From Paulownia fortunei (lineage: Eukaryota; Streptophyta; Magnoliopsida; Lamiales; Paulowniaceae), in NCBI GenBank assembly GCA_019321725.1, contig CM033120.1:3198275-3262274 (forward strand): a stretch of DNA of 64,000 bases. The letters are read 5' to 3'. This document shows positions 34,828 to 46,500 of this stretch, in pieces. A program made the position numbers and the translations under genes. The stretch's first letter is position 1. Every line of letters begins with the position of its first letter. The notes under the pieces were generated by a model. That model saw only the letters and a program-made list of their open reading frames with translations. It was not told the DNA's origin and searched no databases.

Positions 34828-36290
34828 AAAATCTGATTGGTCTGTTTTGAGTCTTCAGAATGAATCGTCACATTATAACTAACTTCTGTTACATCAGGTG
34901 TCCTACCCAGCCTCTTCACATACTTAGTAGACACGAATGAATGTGTAGCTCTTGAATAAAATAGTATGAATGCTGGAGTATCATGAATAAAAAGTTTACC
35001 TATCACTACTGATGGATTCGCCTCTGCGTTTACTCTAGTGATGGTAAAAGCTCTAGCTGGTACATTCTGTTACTTTGTAGAGTTTGGGTTCTCCAAGCAT
35101 GTTTTGGCAATATGGCCAACCTTTACACACACATAGCATATTCTAGGATCTGTAGGGTAGTTTCCCATATGTTGCATCTAAGGTACATAGATTGTGGCCT
35201 CGACACTTTCTATTATTCTACCTTTAGTCTCTTATTTTGCTCCCACTATTGCTGCCCTTATTTTGATCGGAATTTAGGTTTCTTGCCTTGAGCTTGGAAT
35301 GGTCTTTTCTTTTCACTTCTAGCCCACCTCTGTCCTTATCCTTGCTTAAATTAGCGACAAGCTTCCTACGCACGAACAATTCTGAGTTCAGCTTGCTCAG
35401 CAACTAATGTTCTCACAATAATCTGTGAATAAGTGACTCATTGAATTTCCACCATATTAACATCTCTTTATAGTTCTGGCCATAAACCTTCAAGGAATCT
35501 CTCTACTTTTAGTGTATCAGTGCTGACCATATGCATGGCAAACCTAGATAACTGTTCAAATTTTTGAATGTAGTCCCCGACTGTCATAGTTCCCTGCCAT
35601 AGCTGTATAAATTTGTTCATCTTCATTGCATAAATAGGAGTTGTGAAGTATTTATTCTTGAAAAACTCTTTAAATCTTTCCCAAGTCATAGTAGATGGAT
35701 CCTCTATGCTCCTCATTGTATCCCACTAGTGTCCGGTACTTCCACGAAGCATAAAAGAGCTGCATATCACCTTCTCTTCCTTTTTGACTCTGCTACACTG
35801 GAACATATTCTCTAGGGTTCTCAACCAATCCTTTGCGGCCATGGGATCTACCGTATCTTCAAATGTTGGTGGATTGAGTTTTTTGAATCCTTCCCCAACT
35901 ATCTCCACTTGTTCCGCTTAGGGCTATGGTTGATTTATTTCATCTCTCTGTTTCCCACCCATATCCCTCTACTGGATAAGTTGTTGAATTTGTTCCGACT
36001 GTCACTGAATGAGTTCTATAAGTCAATTTATAACAATTTCCCAATCATCATTTGGCATAGGTGTCTCCCATTCTTAGTTTCTACCTCCTTGACTACTCTT
36101 ACCCCTTATTCTTGTCATGACTGCAATACTATTTTATAACATGGCCAATATAATTCATGAAACACTAATGCATTACATAATAAAATAAAACTTACGAGCA
36201 AAGTTGTGCTTCCACAAGTTCTAAGTTTATATACATTGACAATTTACAAAACCTATAACTGGGCTCTGATACCACTATGTAACATCCCCA
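34828..36290 (-). mobile_element. Chromovirus gag-protease fragment inside the Tat protease region
   Basis: Collinear with 54180-55647 of the larger chromovirus. From right to left it has 13 bp of LTR start (36278-36290), a tRNA-iMet primer site (36263-36274), gag with F-K-K-L-N-P-P-T-F-E and W-L-R-T-L-E-N-M-F (35908-35726), W-E-R-F-K-E-F-F-K-N-K-Y-F (35716-35468), a decayed zinc knuckle, and protease (35006-34824). The protease active site reads F-Y-S-R-A-T-H instead of F-D-S-G-A-T-H, so the catalytic Asp is lost. TTAT stands at both edges (34824-34827 and 36291-36294). Removing the fragment rejoins the Tat protease reading frame. Confidence 0.8.
36263..36274 (-). other. Primer-binding site, tRNA-iMet type
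   Basis: GCTCTGATACCA on the plus strand is TGGTATCAGAGC on the minus strand, the standard plant initiator-Met primer site. It lies 3 bp from the LTR stub. Confidence 0.8.
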
Positions 36291-36734
36291 TTATCACAAC
36301 TACCATAGCTAACTATGATGTGGATAAAGTCTTCATTAATTTTGGTAACTCTGTTGACATTCTCTTTTACGCGGGATGGGATTCAAACTGATAGATTTGA
36401 CAGGGGTTAAGGTGTAATCCATCGACACTTCTTTTTTTAGATTCACTAGTAAGGAGTCTGACCACTTGGGCTTGTGGTCTTATCTCAATACGTTGGAGTG
36501 GAGCCTTACAGGAATACAAGGATGATTAGATTCTTAGTAGTGAATGCCCCCATGGCATATAATGCCATTCTGGTCAGACTTGTCCTAAATGCGTTCGAAG
36601 AAATAAATCCACATTTCCATATGAAAATGATGTTCCCCATGGATAGTAGAGTAGAGAAAATTAGAGGAGATCAATACGCAACTCGAAAATGCTATGTTGA
36701 GGCCATAAAAAGTGATAACAAGGTAATATTATAG
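36291..36734 (+). pseudogene. Tat-like aspartic protease
   Basis: It reads T-T-T-I-A-N-Y-D-V-D-K-V-F-I-N, then F-G-N-S-V-D-I-L-F-Y, where the family has D-N/S-G-S-S-A-D-I-L-F, so the catalytic Asp is replaced. Next come T-R-M-I-R-F-L-V-V-N-A-P-M-A-Y-N-A-I and M-F-P-M-D-S-R-V, then G-D-Q-Y-A-T-R-K-C-Y, a typical Tat protease tail. One stop near 36390 splits it. Sequence homologous to reverse transcriptase does not follow. Confidence 0.75.
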
Positions 36735-37899
36735 ACATAGCTTGACCCTAACATAGTAGATAAAAAGAAATGAGATCAGAGATCATACCCTTACCCCCAC
36801 CGTAGCCTTGTGAGGAGACAATGACTGTTGAGCAGCAAAAGACCTTGTGAGACGATAAAGGCACCAATAGTAAAGATGCAGAAGTAGAGAGATCCTAGAG
36901 ACACAGACTACCCTGAGCTTAAAATACTTATAGTTATCTAGATGGATCAATTTCCATAGTATATTTCACTTACTATTTAAATTTTTGTATGCCTAATTCT
37001 CAATTTTTTCCATTTAGTTATTTCAATTATTGATGAATATGAATAACATGGGATAGTTTTCCTATTTGATTTCAAGCACATTTTTGAAACACTACGATAG
37101 TCAAGAAAAGAGTTTGGGAAACCTAACCTCTTTTCTTGAAAGAGCGGATGCCTCAAAGATAATTAAAGGGTTGGGGATCCAACCCTCTACGACGAATGCT
37201 TAGAAGAAAAAGAAGTTTGGGAATTCGACATTTTTATTTGAAAATGCAATTTTTTTTAAGATAATTGAAGGGTTGATCCAACCCCCTAGGGCGGATGTTT
37301 AAAAAATAAAAGTTAGGGAATCTGACTTCTTTGACTAAAAAGATAAAAGCTCTTTTAAAAGGAGGCAAGAAGAATTAGCCTCTTATGAAGGATGCTGAGG
37401 AGATGAGCTCGGGGCTCCAACCTCTTACATTGAGCCAAAAAATGAGGCTACCACAATAAATGGAGGTGGATGAATCAAGTTGATTAGGGTTTTTAATAGT
37501 TTAAGCCCCACTGGTAAAGATAATGAGAAGTGAACTAACTTATGTTTAGAACTATGACACCAGCACCCCAAATTAAGTTCAGAATTATGAGCTTCACAAG
37601 CCCTATCTGGATAAAAGTCTAGGACAGGTGTTAATGCCATAATTGACTTTGAAATAATATGAACATTATTAATAGAACATTAATACCCCATGTAATATTG
37701 GAAGGATCTTGGGCTTGATCTCAGTTACTCATAAGGCCCAAATCTAGGGGGAGTAGACCCATGATTGGACTATTTGCAAAAAGGAAAATTGCATCAAACA
37801 TATTGAAAAATAGACTTTATGAAAAGGATTTCATTGATCCTAAAAGTACTTACATAGAGGCCCCCTTAGGGTTGTAAATAAAAAAGGAAAAGAGAGAAA
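36735..37899. other. Tat-like non-coding region after deletion of pol
   Basis: No reverse transcriptase or integrase motif appears. 37080-37420 shows loosely repeated units with 'gggttggggatccaacc', 'gggttgatccaacccc' and 'gggaatctgac' themes, as found in repeat arrays of Tat-lineage 3' regions. Confidence 0.45.
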
Positions 37900-39560
37900 T
37901 TAGCTTAATCAACAATATTAATAGGTTTTTTCTCTACAGGTAAGGCCAGAGCTACCTTCTCCTACATAGCACCTTAAGAATCTATAAAGGATCATAAGGG
38001 ACTTCAACCACCTCAAGAACAAATGAGCGGGCTATTGGAGGACCCATGGCTGTCAGTACCTTAGCAAGCGGGCTCTCCATTGCAGGGAGATTTGGGTCTG
38101 AATCCTTCTAGTCTCCAAATCCCTCTATGCTTGTACTTGCCTTTCAAACCCTAGGATTCTGCTTGTTTGGCATAATTGTTAAACCTATGGTAGTAGTAAG
38201 GGAAGGCCAGCCATGCCAGAAGTTGGCAGAACTTTGGGGACTTCAACCACTTCATTTTCAACTAATCCCAGTACAAATTACAAAAATTTGACCCTTCAAA
38301 AGTATTACCAAAAGTGGTCAGGGCCTCTTTTCGCCCCTCTGTAAGGGTTGTCTCCCTAACCTGAGCTAGCTCCTCCTCAGGGGAGCTATAAATCTCTCTA
38401 AGATATGAGTGCTCCTCTTTACGTGCTTCTCTAAATATTTATTTTGCTATTTTATAAGGCTTTCTTGACCTTAAGTTAGGCAATCTCCTAGATCGCCTCC
38501 TTTTTTTAAGCTCCGAGCATGGAGGTCTCTTATTTTTTACTGGCTAGCTCTTTATCCTTTAGAGCCAGCTTCTTGTCCTTTTAGGCTAGTTGATGTTGGA
38601 GCTCCTCCGTAAAGTGACTTGCTCTCTAGCTAGAGAGTATACCACAACATGATATTAGCCTGGAGAAAGGGTGAGTTAGCAATGGTCAATAAATAAAGAG
38701 AACATATTTATTGAACGAGGCATACCTTCACTTATGCCATAGAAAAATAAAAAAGGCACCGTCATAAGCCATCTTGAACACCTTTGGGTTGTTTGAATTA
38801 GATGCAAGGCTCACTCTACACTCCAAGTTAAAGTTATCTCCATCCACTAAGGGGAAAATATTGGGTGTAGCAGAGCAACTCAGAGTAGTAGAATTGGTCG
38901 GAGGATAGCTGGTAGGGGGTTGATCCTTAGCTCTAGACTTCTTGATCGGTGGGCAAGAAGCGGACGTTGACTACATTCCCTCTTTAGTTAGACGGAGAGC
39001 TAACATGAGTAAGGTGCTTGTTAGTGAGGGACATATAGTTCGAGCCTCTCTTGGTTCAGTAGCTCTATGGGAAGAACATGGGTTTTGGCTAGAGGCTTAG
39101 TTGTCAAGATCTAATGTATACCACTTGAACATTTCATCTGAAATAAAAAAGCAAAAAACATTATAAATATATCAAAATCCAATGAGATCACATAAGTGAT
39201 AGTGCATCTACTGGGGGTCTGAGAAAGGTTTGTTGTATAGTAGGTTGCTTTCCTATATGATTTGGCAAGGTCAAACCCTGCCAATAAGCAAAAGGAGTTG
39301 GGAGAGTATTGATTTAAGGTAATGCCGACAATATGAGCTATGTATAGTTCATGTATGGGAAACTGGAGGCCTCCCTCTAATTGTGCTGTAAAAAAATAAA
39401 GGTATCCTAGCGGAGGTATGTGGGGCCTATTTGAATTAGAATAATTGAGAATATGGTATTCGACAGGAATACCAAAATTCTCATGAAATTTATCTACAGT
39501 TGAGAAATGGAGGGGATATTCTCTAAGTCCCTCACATGAGAAAGATGAGCAGCCTCATTG
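37900..39560 (-). pseudogene. Antisense ORF of the Tat-like element
   Basis: On the minus strand a long stop-free stretch (about 39497 to 39150) reads F-H-E-N-F-G-I-P-V-E-Y, then R-P-H-I-P-P-L-G-Y-L-Y-F-F, G-G-L-Q-F-P-I-H-E-L-Y, then L-N-Q-Y-S-P-N-S-F. This is the pattern of the antisense protein of plant Tat-lineage elements, sometimes listed as a putative plant transposon domain. A possible intron acceptor (ttttttatttcag) follows near 39140. Charged coiled-coil-like debris lies around 38400-38650, and a tail with D-S-D-P-N-L-P-A-M-E-S near 38100. Several stops break it. Its role in the element is not known. Confidence 0.6.
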
Positions 39561-40284
39561 TGAGCAACTTTATCCAGGACTATCGGGAGTATAGATAAGG
39601 ATACTTTAGATGATCTAAAGAACCTGAGAATTGGAAGAGACGCTAGGAGAACTAAACTATGTAGAGTTAGACATGGCTAACAATACCTTAAGTGGTATGT
39701 CCTAAAAGGTAAAATAAATGATGCAAGAAAAGGTATAAATAATACCTAGTGAAGGATATAAATTAGGATTTGCTTTAGTTGCTTAGTAGGAAGCACGCCG
39801 GAAACTTGCCAGAATTGATAGGGATATTTTGGGGTCTAGAATTAAAGGAATTAAATGGAGGAAAAAAGATATTGGCCCCTTTTTATAGATGTAAAGGGGA
39901 GGAAGTGGAGTGGTTTTAAAATTGCTCCTTGAAGAAGATTCATTTATTAGGTTAGATCAAGGTACATGTGGGTGGCTAGATCTTCCGCAACAGTTGGTAT
40001 GATAACTATCTAATACCAATCATAATGGGCGCGGGATTTCAAAAGGCCTTATCATTTTTTTGAAATGATAAGGCTCACCTTTTAGGATTAAAGGCGCCAA
40101 GGTTTAAGAAACCCTAATAAAGAGGCTCGAATGAGTTGAACTCCTATATACTTTGGAAGCTCGGATGGACTGAATTCCTATATACTTTAGAAGCTCAGAT
40201 GAGCTAAGTTTCTTTTTAAGCACCTCTTGAAAAATTGGATGAATTAGATTCAATATATTTGTCCTAACTACTTTAGCTCAATTA
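39561..40284. other. Tat-like 3' untranslated region
   Basis: No coding region supported. A short near-repeat occurs at 40130-40200 ('gctcggatg.actgaattcctatatacttt.gaagctc'). Confidence 0.45.
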
Positions 40285-40300
40285 GAGTGGGGGGACTACA
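40285..40300 (+). other. Polypurine tract of the Tat-like element
   Basis: agagtggggggactaca directly precedes the 3' LTR, the expected plus-strand priming site. Confidence 0.6.
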
Positions 40301-40963
40301 TGATGTGGCCTAAAGTAGACTTAGTTATCAGGCCTACGCATTAGGGCCATAAAACCCAGGTAGGAATATGTGTATATAAAATGGTTTTAGGGGCCAAGAT
40401 GTTTGATAGGAAGAGTCGGCCCAGGATGTCACAGAGAGACCTTGCATATGGGCCGATCTAATATCCCAGATGGGGTATTTGTCCTGAGGACCATTATAAG
40501 TGGTATTTATGGAGCTGACCTAAATAGGTTTGTTTTCTTAGCCCAGCTTGTATCCAAGGGGAATGCTAAACACTTCCGGAGATCAACCAAGAAAGGGGAT
40601 CCTACTTTAATTTGGTTCTAGACTCTGTTTAATAAAGCCCATGATTGATGCTTATCTAAAAGGTAAATATTCTAGATTGGAGTTTATCTAAAAGAAAACT
40701 AAATCCGAAAAGGATTCATCTTGTTTCATGCCTACATATACAAATATAGAAAGGTAAAGGTATGTATTTATGATTTTACCAACTAGTACAAGCATTCATT
40801 AGCTTATTCTCAAAAACACCCAATTGATTTAAGCATCGAATGAATTTTGTGGCAAACCTCAACATCCTTAATCATTGTTTTGTATATGTTCTTGAAGGTT
40901 AAATCAAGGAGTTGATCCAAGGATTTTCAAAATTTTTGATACGCATTATTACTATACACATCA
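40301..40963 (+). repeat. Tat-like 3' LTR
   Basis: 663 bp, TGATGTGGCC..CACATCA, parallel to 15480-16114. It is followed by caaat, the probable right-hand target duplication. Confidence 0.85.
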
Positions 40964-42337
40964 CAAATTTAACTGTTTCACCTAATATTAATAGGATATA
41001 ATCATTACATCATAAAAAGAAAAAAGAAAAAAATCTTAGTCAAATACCACTCCCATAATAAAAAAAATTGACAAACAATTATTTATTTACTAATTCAAAA
41101 TAAAACAAAGAATTTGAAACTTTTACGACCTTTTGCCAGGCTCCTGAAAATACAACCTACCTCTTCTCTCCCTACTTGCTTCAAAGTGGTTCTTCAGGCT
41201 TAATTCTCAAATGGAGCCATTTTTATGCCAGGAGCCATTTTACTTCACCTAAACCCAAAACTCAACTTCTACGACCCTCCTCTGCAGGTTCAAAATAAAA
41301 AAAAAATTGTATGCCAGGCTTTCTCCAAGTCCCAATCTGAATTTTCCATGGTTCCAATTCTTGAAAAGTGGGCAAGTGAAGGATAACCAGTTGATAAAGA
41401 AGAACTCGCCAAAAAAATCCAGAGCTTTTAGAAAATACCGTGGTTTCAAATATGCCATTGAGGTACTTTATATGCTCTTAGTGAATGTGGATCATATTAT
41501 CATTTTCTGTTGGATATTTATATGCTCTTTTTTTTTTCTACGAGGGTGATTGGCTTTAATTTCTTGACTTGTTACTGTAGTCTTTTTGTTCACTAGAAAC
41601 TACTTGCCATGTAGTGTCAATTAGTCAGTTGTGCATACCGGCATATTTCATGTATGTGCATATTAATGTTCACATTCAAATCCCTTTTGTTGAAAGCTAT
41701 TTGCAATTGGCAAGCTCGGCATGAAAATTTTCAATACGAGGCTTCTAAAGCTATGTTTTGACCTTGAATTTTCAGTGTACAATACATTTGAAATTCTCCT
41801 CAATTTGGTTTCAAAGGAAAATATGGAGTAAATATTCATATGGATATAATTATGAGATGTATTGATAAATATATATAAGGTTGTTTTTTGTGTTTTCAAG
41901 AAAATTAAAAAAAGTAATTAATATTGATAATAATTTCATCCAAAATATAAATGTGATGGAATTAAGTTTTCAATTATTTTTCTATTTCGTACTAAGATTT
42001 GAGGTCCATACATTGCTTAAGAAACCCAAACCAAGCTTGAGCTAAGATTGAAGCTTGATTGTGAATTCAAACTAACCATGAGCAAGGAAGGGCTCGACTT
42101 CAATTAGGCTCACACTCGTATTACATTATATCAAATACTATAAAGTTATGTGGAGTCTTAATTATAAGACAACAATATGTTTTTGAGCTTTACGTTTTCC
42201 CATTTTCTAGTTCTTGCTGGTTTATATATATTTGGATAAATCAAATCAATAAGAATGACAATACATATATTTCCTTATATTATCATAACACAAGTAACAT
42301 TAGTTTTTCCACATATAAATTCATATTTCATTTTACT
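40964..42337. other. Spacer between the Tat complex and the MULE
   Basis: A plus-strand open stretch at 41307-41460 is basic (KKNSPKKSRAFRKYRGFK) and ends at a donor-like GAG/GTACTT near 41461. I do not recognise it. About 42010-42120 is rich in AAGCTTGA/GAGCTCA-type words that reappear at 48110-48330 on the other side of the MULE, so the MULE may have landed in an older repeat. Confidence 0.4.
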
Positions 42338-42347
42338 TATTTTTAAT

Positions 42348-42450
42348 GGAAAAATCCAAAAAAACCTTATGTGTTTTAGAGAAATTACTAAAAACCATCC
42401 CGTGTTAAAAAAATAGCCATAAAACCCACTCTGTAATTTTTAATTTTGCA
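42348..42450. repeat. MULE left terminal inverted repeat
   Basis: It begins ggaaaaatccaaaaaaacct and runs through 'gtgttttag.gaaatt.ctaaaaac', 'gttaaaaaaat.gccataaaac' and 'gtaatttttaatt.tgca', each shared with the right end in reverse complement. Confidence 0.9.
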
Positions 42451-42754
42451 CAAAACCCCATTCCATTTAAGTTAATAGGGTTTGTGACACACGCTCTCTC
42501 TCTGCAGACCTGATAGTTTTTTTATTACCGTTTGTCACTTTTATAGGAAGGTGAATGGATTTTTATACTCCCACCATTCTATACAAAAAATAGCCATTGG
42601 GTTCTCATTTTCTCCCAACCAACTTGCTCTCTTTCTATGGCATCCATCTATAAGGTAGAAATTTAGTTTTTGAATTACTTTATTTTCCACCACAGTCAAC
42701 TATTACCAGCAAAATGTAATTGTTAATATTTTATTTTGTTTTATTTATAGAGTA

Positions 42755-43163
42755 ATGTCATCTGCTTCTAGGAAATTAATTCAAAGATAGAAGAAAATCT
42801 TGATTTGAAATATAGAAATCCATAATGTTACTGCCAAAAAATGCTGCAATTAGGGTAGATGGTTCAACAAAGAAAACAAAGGGCAAATTATTTTACAATT
42901 ATTGAACAAATTAGTGTAATTCTTTTGCTCGGTTGGAACCTGTTAGTGTGTCCTGGATAAATTATGGAAGTTCACTGCAAATGCCTGAAGTGGGAGAAGA
43001 AGTAGACTTATGTGGAGATGGAGTGGAAGGGAGCATTTCAGAGTTGCTTACCAATTGCAAGGAATTGACATTAACAATTGAGAAATTGGAGAAAATTCAA
43101 GGAATGATCAAGGCTATTAGTGTGGTTGTTTTAATTTTGTTAATTATTGTAATATTAAAGTAG
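42755..43163 (+). pseudogene. GRF-zinc-finger-like small membrane protein carried by the MULE
   Basis: From 42755 it reads M-S-S-A-S-R-K, then shifts. A later stretch reads G-K-L-F-Y-N-Y and C-N-S-F, where GRF zinc fingers have G-x-x-F-x-x-C and C-x-F-F-x-W. The open 76-residue part (42933-43163) then has a coiled-coil-like helix (L-T-L-T-I-E-K-L-E-K-I-Q-G) and a C-terminal hydrophobic segment (VVVLILLIIVILK). That order, short GRF finger then coiled coil then tail anchor, is that of a common plant small-protein family. Stops and a frameshift in the finger mean it is broken. It lies opposite to and beyond the 3' end of the transposase gene, inside the TIRs. Confidence 0.5.
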
Positions 43164-43559
43164 AATATAGTAAAATTTATATATTTGTAATGTACTAAAT
43201 ATTAATATTTATGAATGCAAGCTTGCTCTGTCTCCTTGTTACTTACACATATCAAATTGCAAACTTATTTATCCATTTTGTAATTGCATATTAGTGACAT
43301 GTAAAATACCAATACATAATGTAAAAACACATCATTTACTGAGTATAAATATGCTCAAATATATAATGCATAGCATAACTTTATAACTTCATCATGTGAA
43401 CTTGTACTCATCACCTTACAGAATAATGAATTCACCATTCAAAATAACCTATTTCTAACCATCAGAAATATCCAGCCCATATATCCATTATACAAAAATA
43501 TTTATCGCTAACAAAAGATTCATCCATCACCTGTTATCTTAAAAAACACATAGAAGAGG

Positions 43560-46500
43560 TAAAATTTGTTCATTTCCATTGTTTATGACTTGGCATTGAA
43601 CTGGCAGATTGTGATTTGGCAATAGAAGTAGCAGAACTTGATGCATGGAATAATGAGGAAGTATGGGAAGATGAGCAACATGCTCTCTTAAAACTAGAAA
43701 TTGGAATTACAGGAGGTGCTTGTTTACTCTTTTGAGGCCTTGAAGGACTTGAGGGGGAGCTTTCCTTTGCTTGGGAAATTGTTGTTTCCGTGATCTTGGA
43801 GACTTATGAGATGAAGAAGTCTGTGTAGGGATCTGAACATGTGTTGTTTGTTGACCCTCATTTGAAGCAGTAGCTGCAGTTTATGAAGGTTGAGGGGGCA
43901 TCTAGAATCAAGTAAACCAGTTGCATCCTTATTTAAGTTAGATATAACAAAAAAAAAATATTTAAATAAAAACATGTTAATAATTTAAAATTATACCTCA
44001 TTAATTGAAGTAGTAATATCCTCATTTAAGTTAAATGAAGTCATTGGATCTGGAGCATACTTATGTCCTACTACAGTTGAAGTCAGTCTAGGTTCATTTT
44101 CAGATGCAGTTGGCACTTCCTTTGCAGTAGGTACTTGTATTGCAGTTGGTGGAGGAACTTGAGTTTATTCTTCAGCTTCAGTTTGTCTTTCCCCTGAAGT
44201 ATCACCATAAACAAAACCAAAGCAATGTTTTGCAAACACTTTGTAAATAATTAAAAAATTAAAAGAGCGAGTAACAATAATAAAAATATTACCTTATAGT
44301 ATTTAGAATTTTGATGAGGTGAATTGCTATAACTCTTTTTTTTGTGCCCTTGCTTTTATATAGCACATGTATGTGTCAGCTCTCTTCTCAAAACAACACC
44401 TTGATCTATTCTGTTATTGGCATCCCTTCTTCTTACCTTCTTCGGCCTTCCCCTGCTCATCTTTACATATAGAGGGCCTAGTCCAGATTCCTAAAAACCA
44501 TGCATTCCAGGAATTGGACTGACTATGTGGCTGTAAACTCTCATGTACAGATCTTTCTTGAAGAAACTATGAACATAGTCCTCCACATTCATTCAGTGAT
44601 AAATTATAGCAACAAGTGCATGACAACAAGGATAACCACATAGTTGGAACATTCTACAACTGCAATGCTTGTCATTGAGGAATACTATATGATTCTCCAA
44701 GAAATACATCACCTCAAACTTGTCCTCCCCTACCCAACTAGGAAAATAGTGTCTGCTTTCAAGTCTTTGCTTCTCTATTTCCCTCATGATGTTAGGAAAA
44801 ACCTATCCTATATATCTATGTATCCCAACCTTTTTCACTTAGATTCTACTCATACACTTTCTCCTAATGCACTCAAACATATCAATGATGGGCAATTCCC
44901 CGACATCCAATATGCAACTGCTGAAAGACTCAGAAATATTGTTCACAATTGCATCACATTTGCTTCTAGTTGGAAAGAAACATCTAGCCCAATGGTGTGA
45001 AGTAACATAATTGAGCCATTCATAAACAATTTGATCATTCCCTCTTTTAGGATATATCCTCTCAATCTCCTTCGTCACCCTCTGATGTTGCCTCATATTG
45101 TATGTGGAAGCATCTTTCAAAAACAACCTTTTCAATTATGGCCCCTTGAATTTTCCTTTGAAGTTGTTGTACATATGCCTCAAATAAAATCTCTGTTCTA
45201 CATGTGGAGCTAGGCTATTAACTACTTCTATCAATCCTTTTTGTCTATCAGAAATGAGTGTCCAACCCATCTCATCATGTGAACCAAGATCCCTGAGCAA
45301 CAAGTTCATAAACCACTCTTAACTGTCTTGCTTTTCTATTTCAACATAACCCATTGCAATGAGGTACATATTTTCATTCCCATCTCTATGTATGGCTGAT
45401 AGTAACTGTCCTTAGTTCAACCCTTTTAGGAAATATCCATCCAATCTATGATTGGTCTGCAATTCTTCAGAGAGCATTTTCTCATACCACTCAAATAGAA
45501 GTACATCCTGTGTAGTGGATTCAGTTCTCTATTCACCTTTAGTAACAAAGTACTTGTAGGATTGTTCTTCACCATTGTTGCATAGTAATGATAAAGTCTA
45601 TTATACTGTTCTTTTATGTTCACTCCTAGCAATTCCAGAGCAAACTTTTTAACTCTATACATCTTGTACATGCTATAATCTACTTATTTTGTTCTTTAAT
45701 GACTCTAAACCCTCATGAGGATTATCCCTTATAATGTTCTTTATTCTCCTGCCTATATACTTGTAGTTTGCGTGATTATTTTCTATTTTTTGTGCACAAG
45801 TATATCTTTCTTTAATTGACTTGACCTGGAAAGTGGATGATTTCATGACAAAATAAGCATGCAGTATCCACTGACACTCATTCTTGCATAAGACAATGAT
45901 TTTATACTTTTCACTTTTCTTAAACTTGAGGTCCCACCCCTTCCTTATTGCCCAGTCCCTCATTACCTCCCTGAATACTTATCTTATAGGAAATTTCATT
46001 CCTATAATCAGGTCAAATGCATTCATGTCCATGCCCTTATTCTAAGCAGGATGGACATGGGCATCATCATTAGAACCTCTCAGAAAATGCAGCTCATCTT
46101 CCCCCTCAACATGACTAAACCACTCCTCAGTCCCTCTGTTAGTGTAATTTGTTCATTTTATTGTTCTCTTTGCTTTTCTTTTATTTCTTTCAAAAAAGCC
46201 CTCAATTTTTTGAACACTTGCCTAGATAAAAATGTCATCATCTTGTGGACCCTCTAAGTCTTCTAATATCCAAAAAGGACATTCAGATACAGATGATGAA
46301 TCACTAGTTTCAACACCTTCTTGAACACCTTCATTAACTCCTTCATCATGTCGACTGGCCTCCACACTGACATCTTCATTATGTTGACTGGCCCCAATAG
46401 GTTCCTTAACTTTTCATTTTGTTCAAAGCCCCCAACAACTTCCTCAACACCTTCATTATGTTCAAAGGCCCCAACAGCTTCCTCAATACCTTTATTATGT

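Larger units (their letters stand above)
15480..40963 (+). mobile_element. Tat-like Ty3/gypsy retrotransposon, heavily nested and deleted
   Basis: Outer layer of the complex. Similar LTRs (15480-16114 and 40301-40963) both begin TGATGTGGCCTAAAG and end ATCA. They are flanked by catat and caaat, a 5-bp target duplication with one mismatch. A degenerate primer site follows the left LTR and a purine tract (agagtggggggacta) precedes the right one. Its own parts are the gag start (16158-16418), gag (33500-34823), protease (36291-36734) and an antisense ORF (about 37900-39560). Reverse transcriptase, RNase H and integrase are missing, so it is a deletion derivative. About 17.1 kb of Athila-related sequence and 1.5 kb of chromovirus sequence interrupt it. 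Reading gag and protease across the inserts restores a sensible domain order. Confidence 0.8.

Noticed and set aside
41307..41549. Basic ORF with a donor-like end
   Set aside because: There is no recognisable domain and no partner exons; the single donor-like GT is weak evidence, so it was not listed as a gene.
44644..45000. 118-residue plus-strand ORF
   Set aside because: It is antisense to the catalytic and SWIM region of the MULE transposase, whose motifs are on the minus strand.
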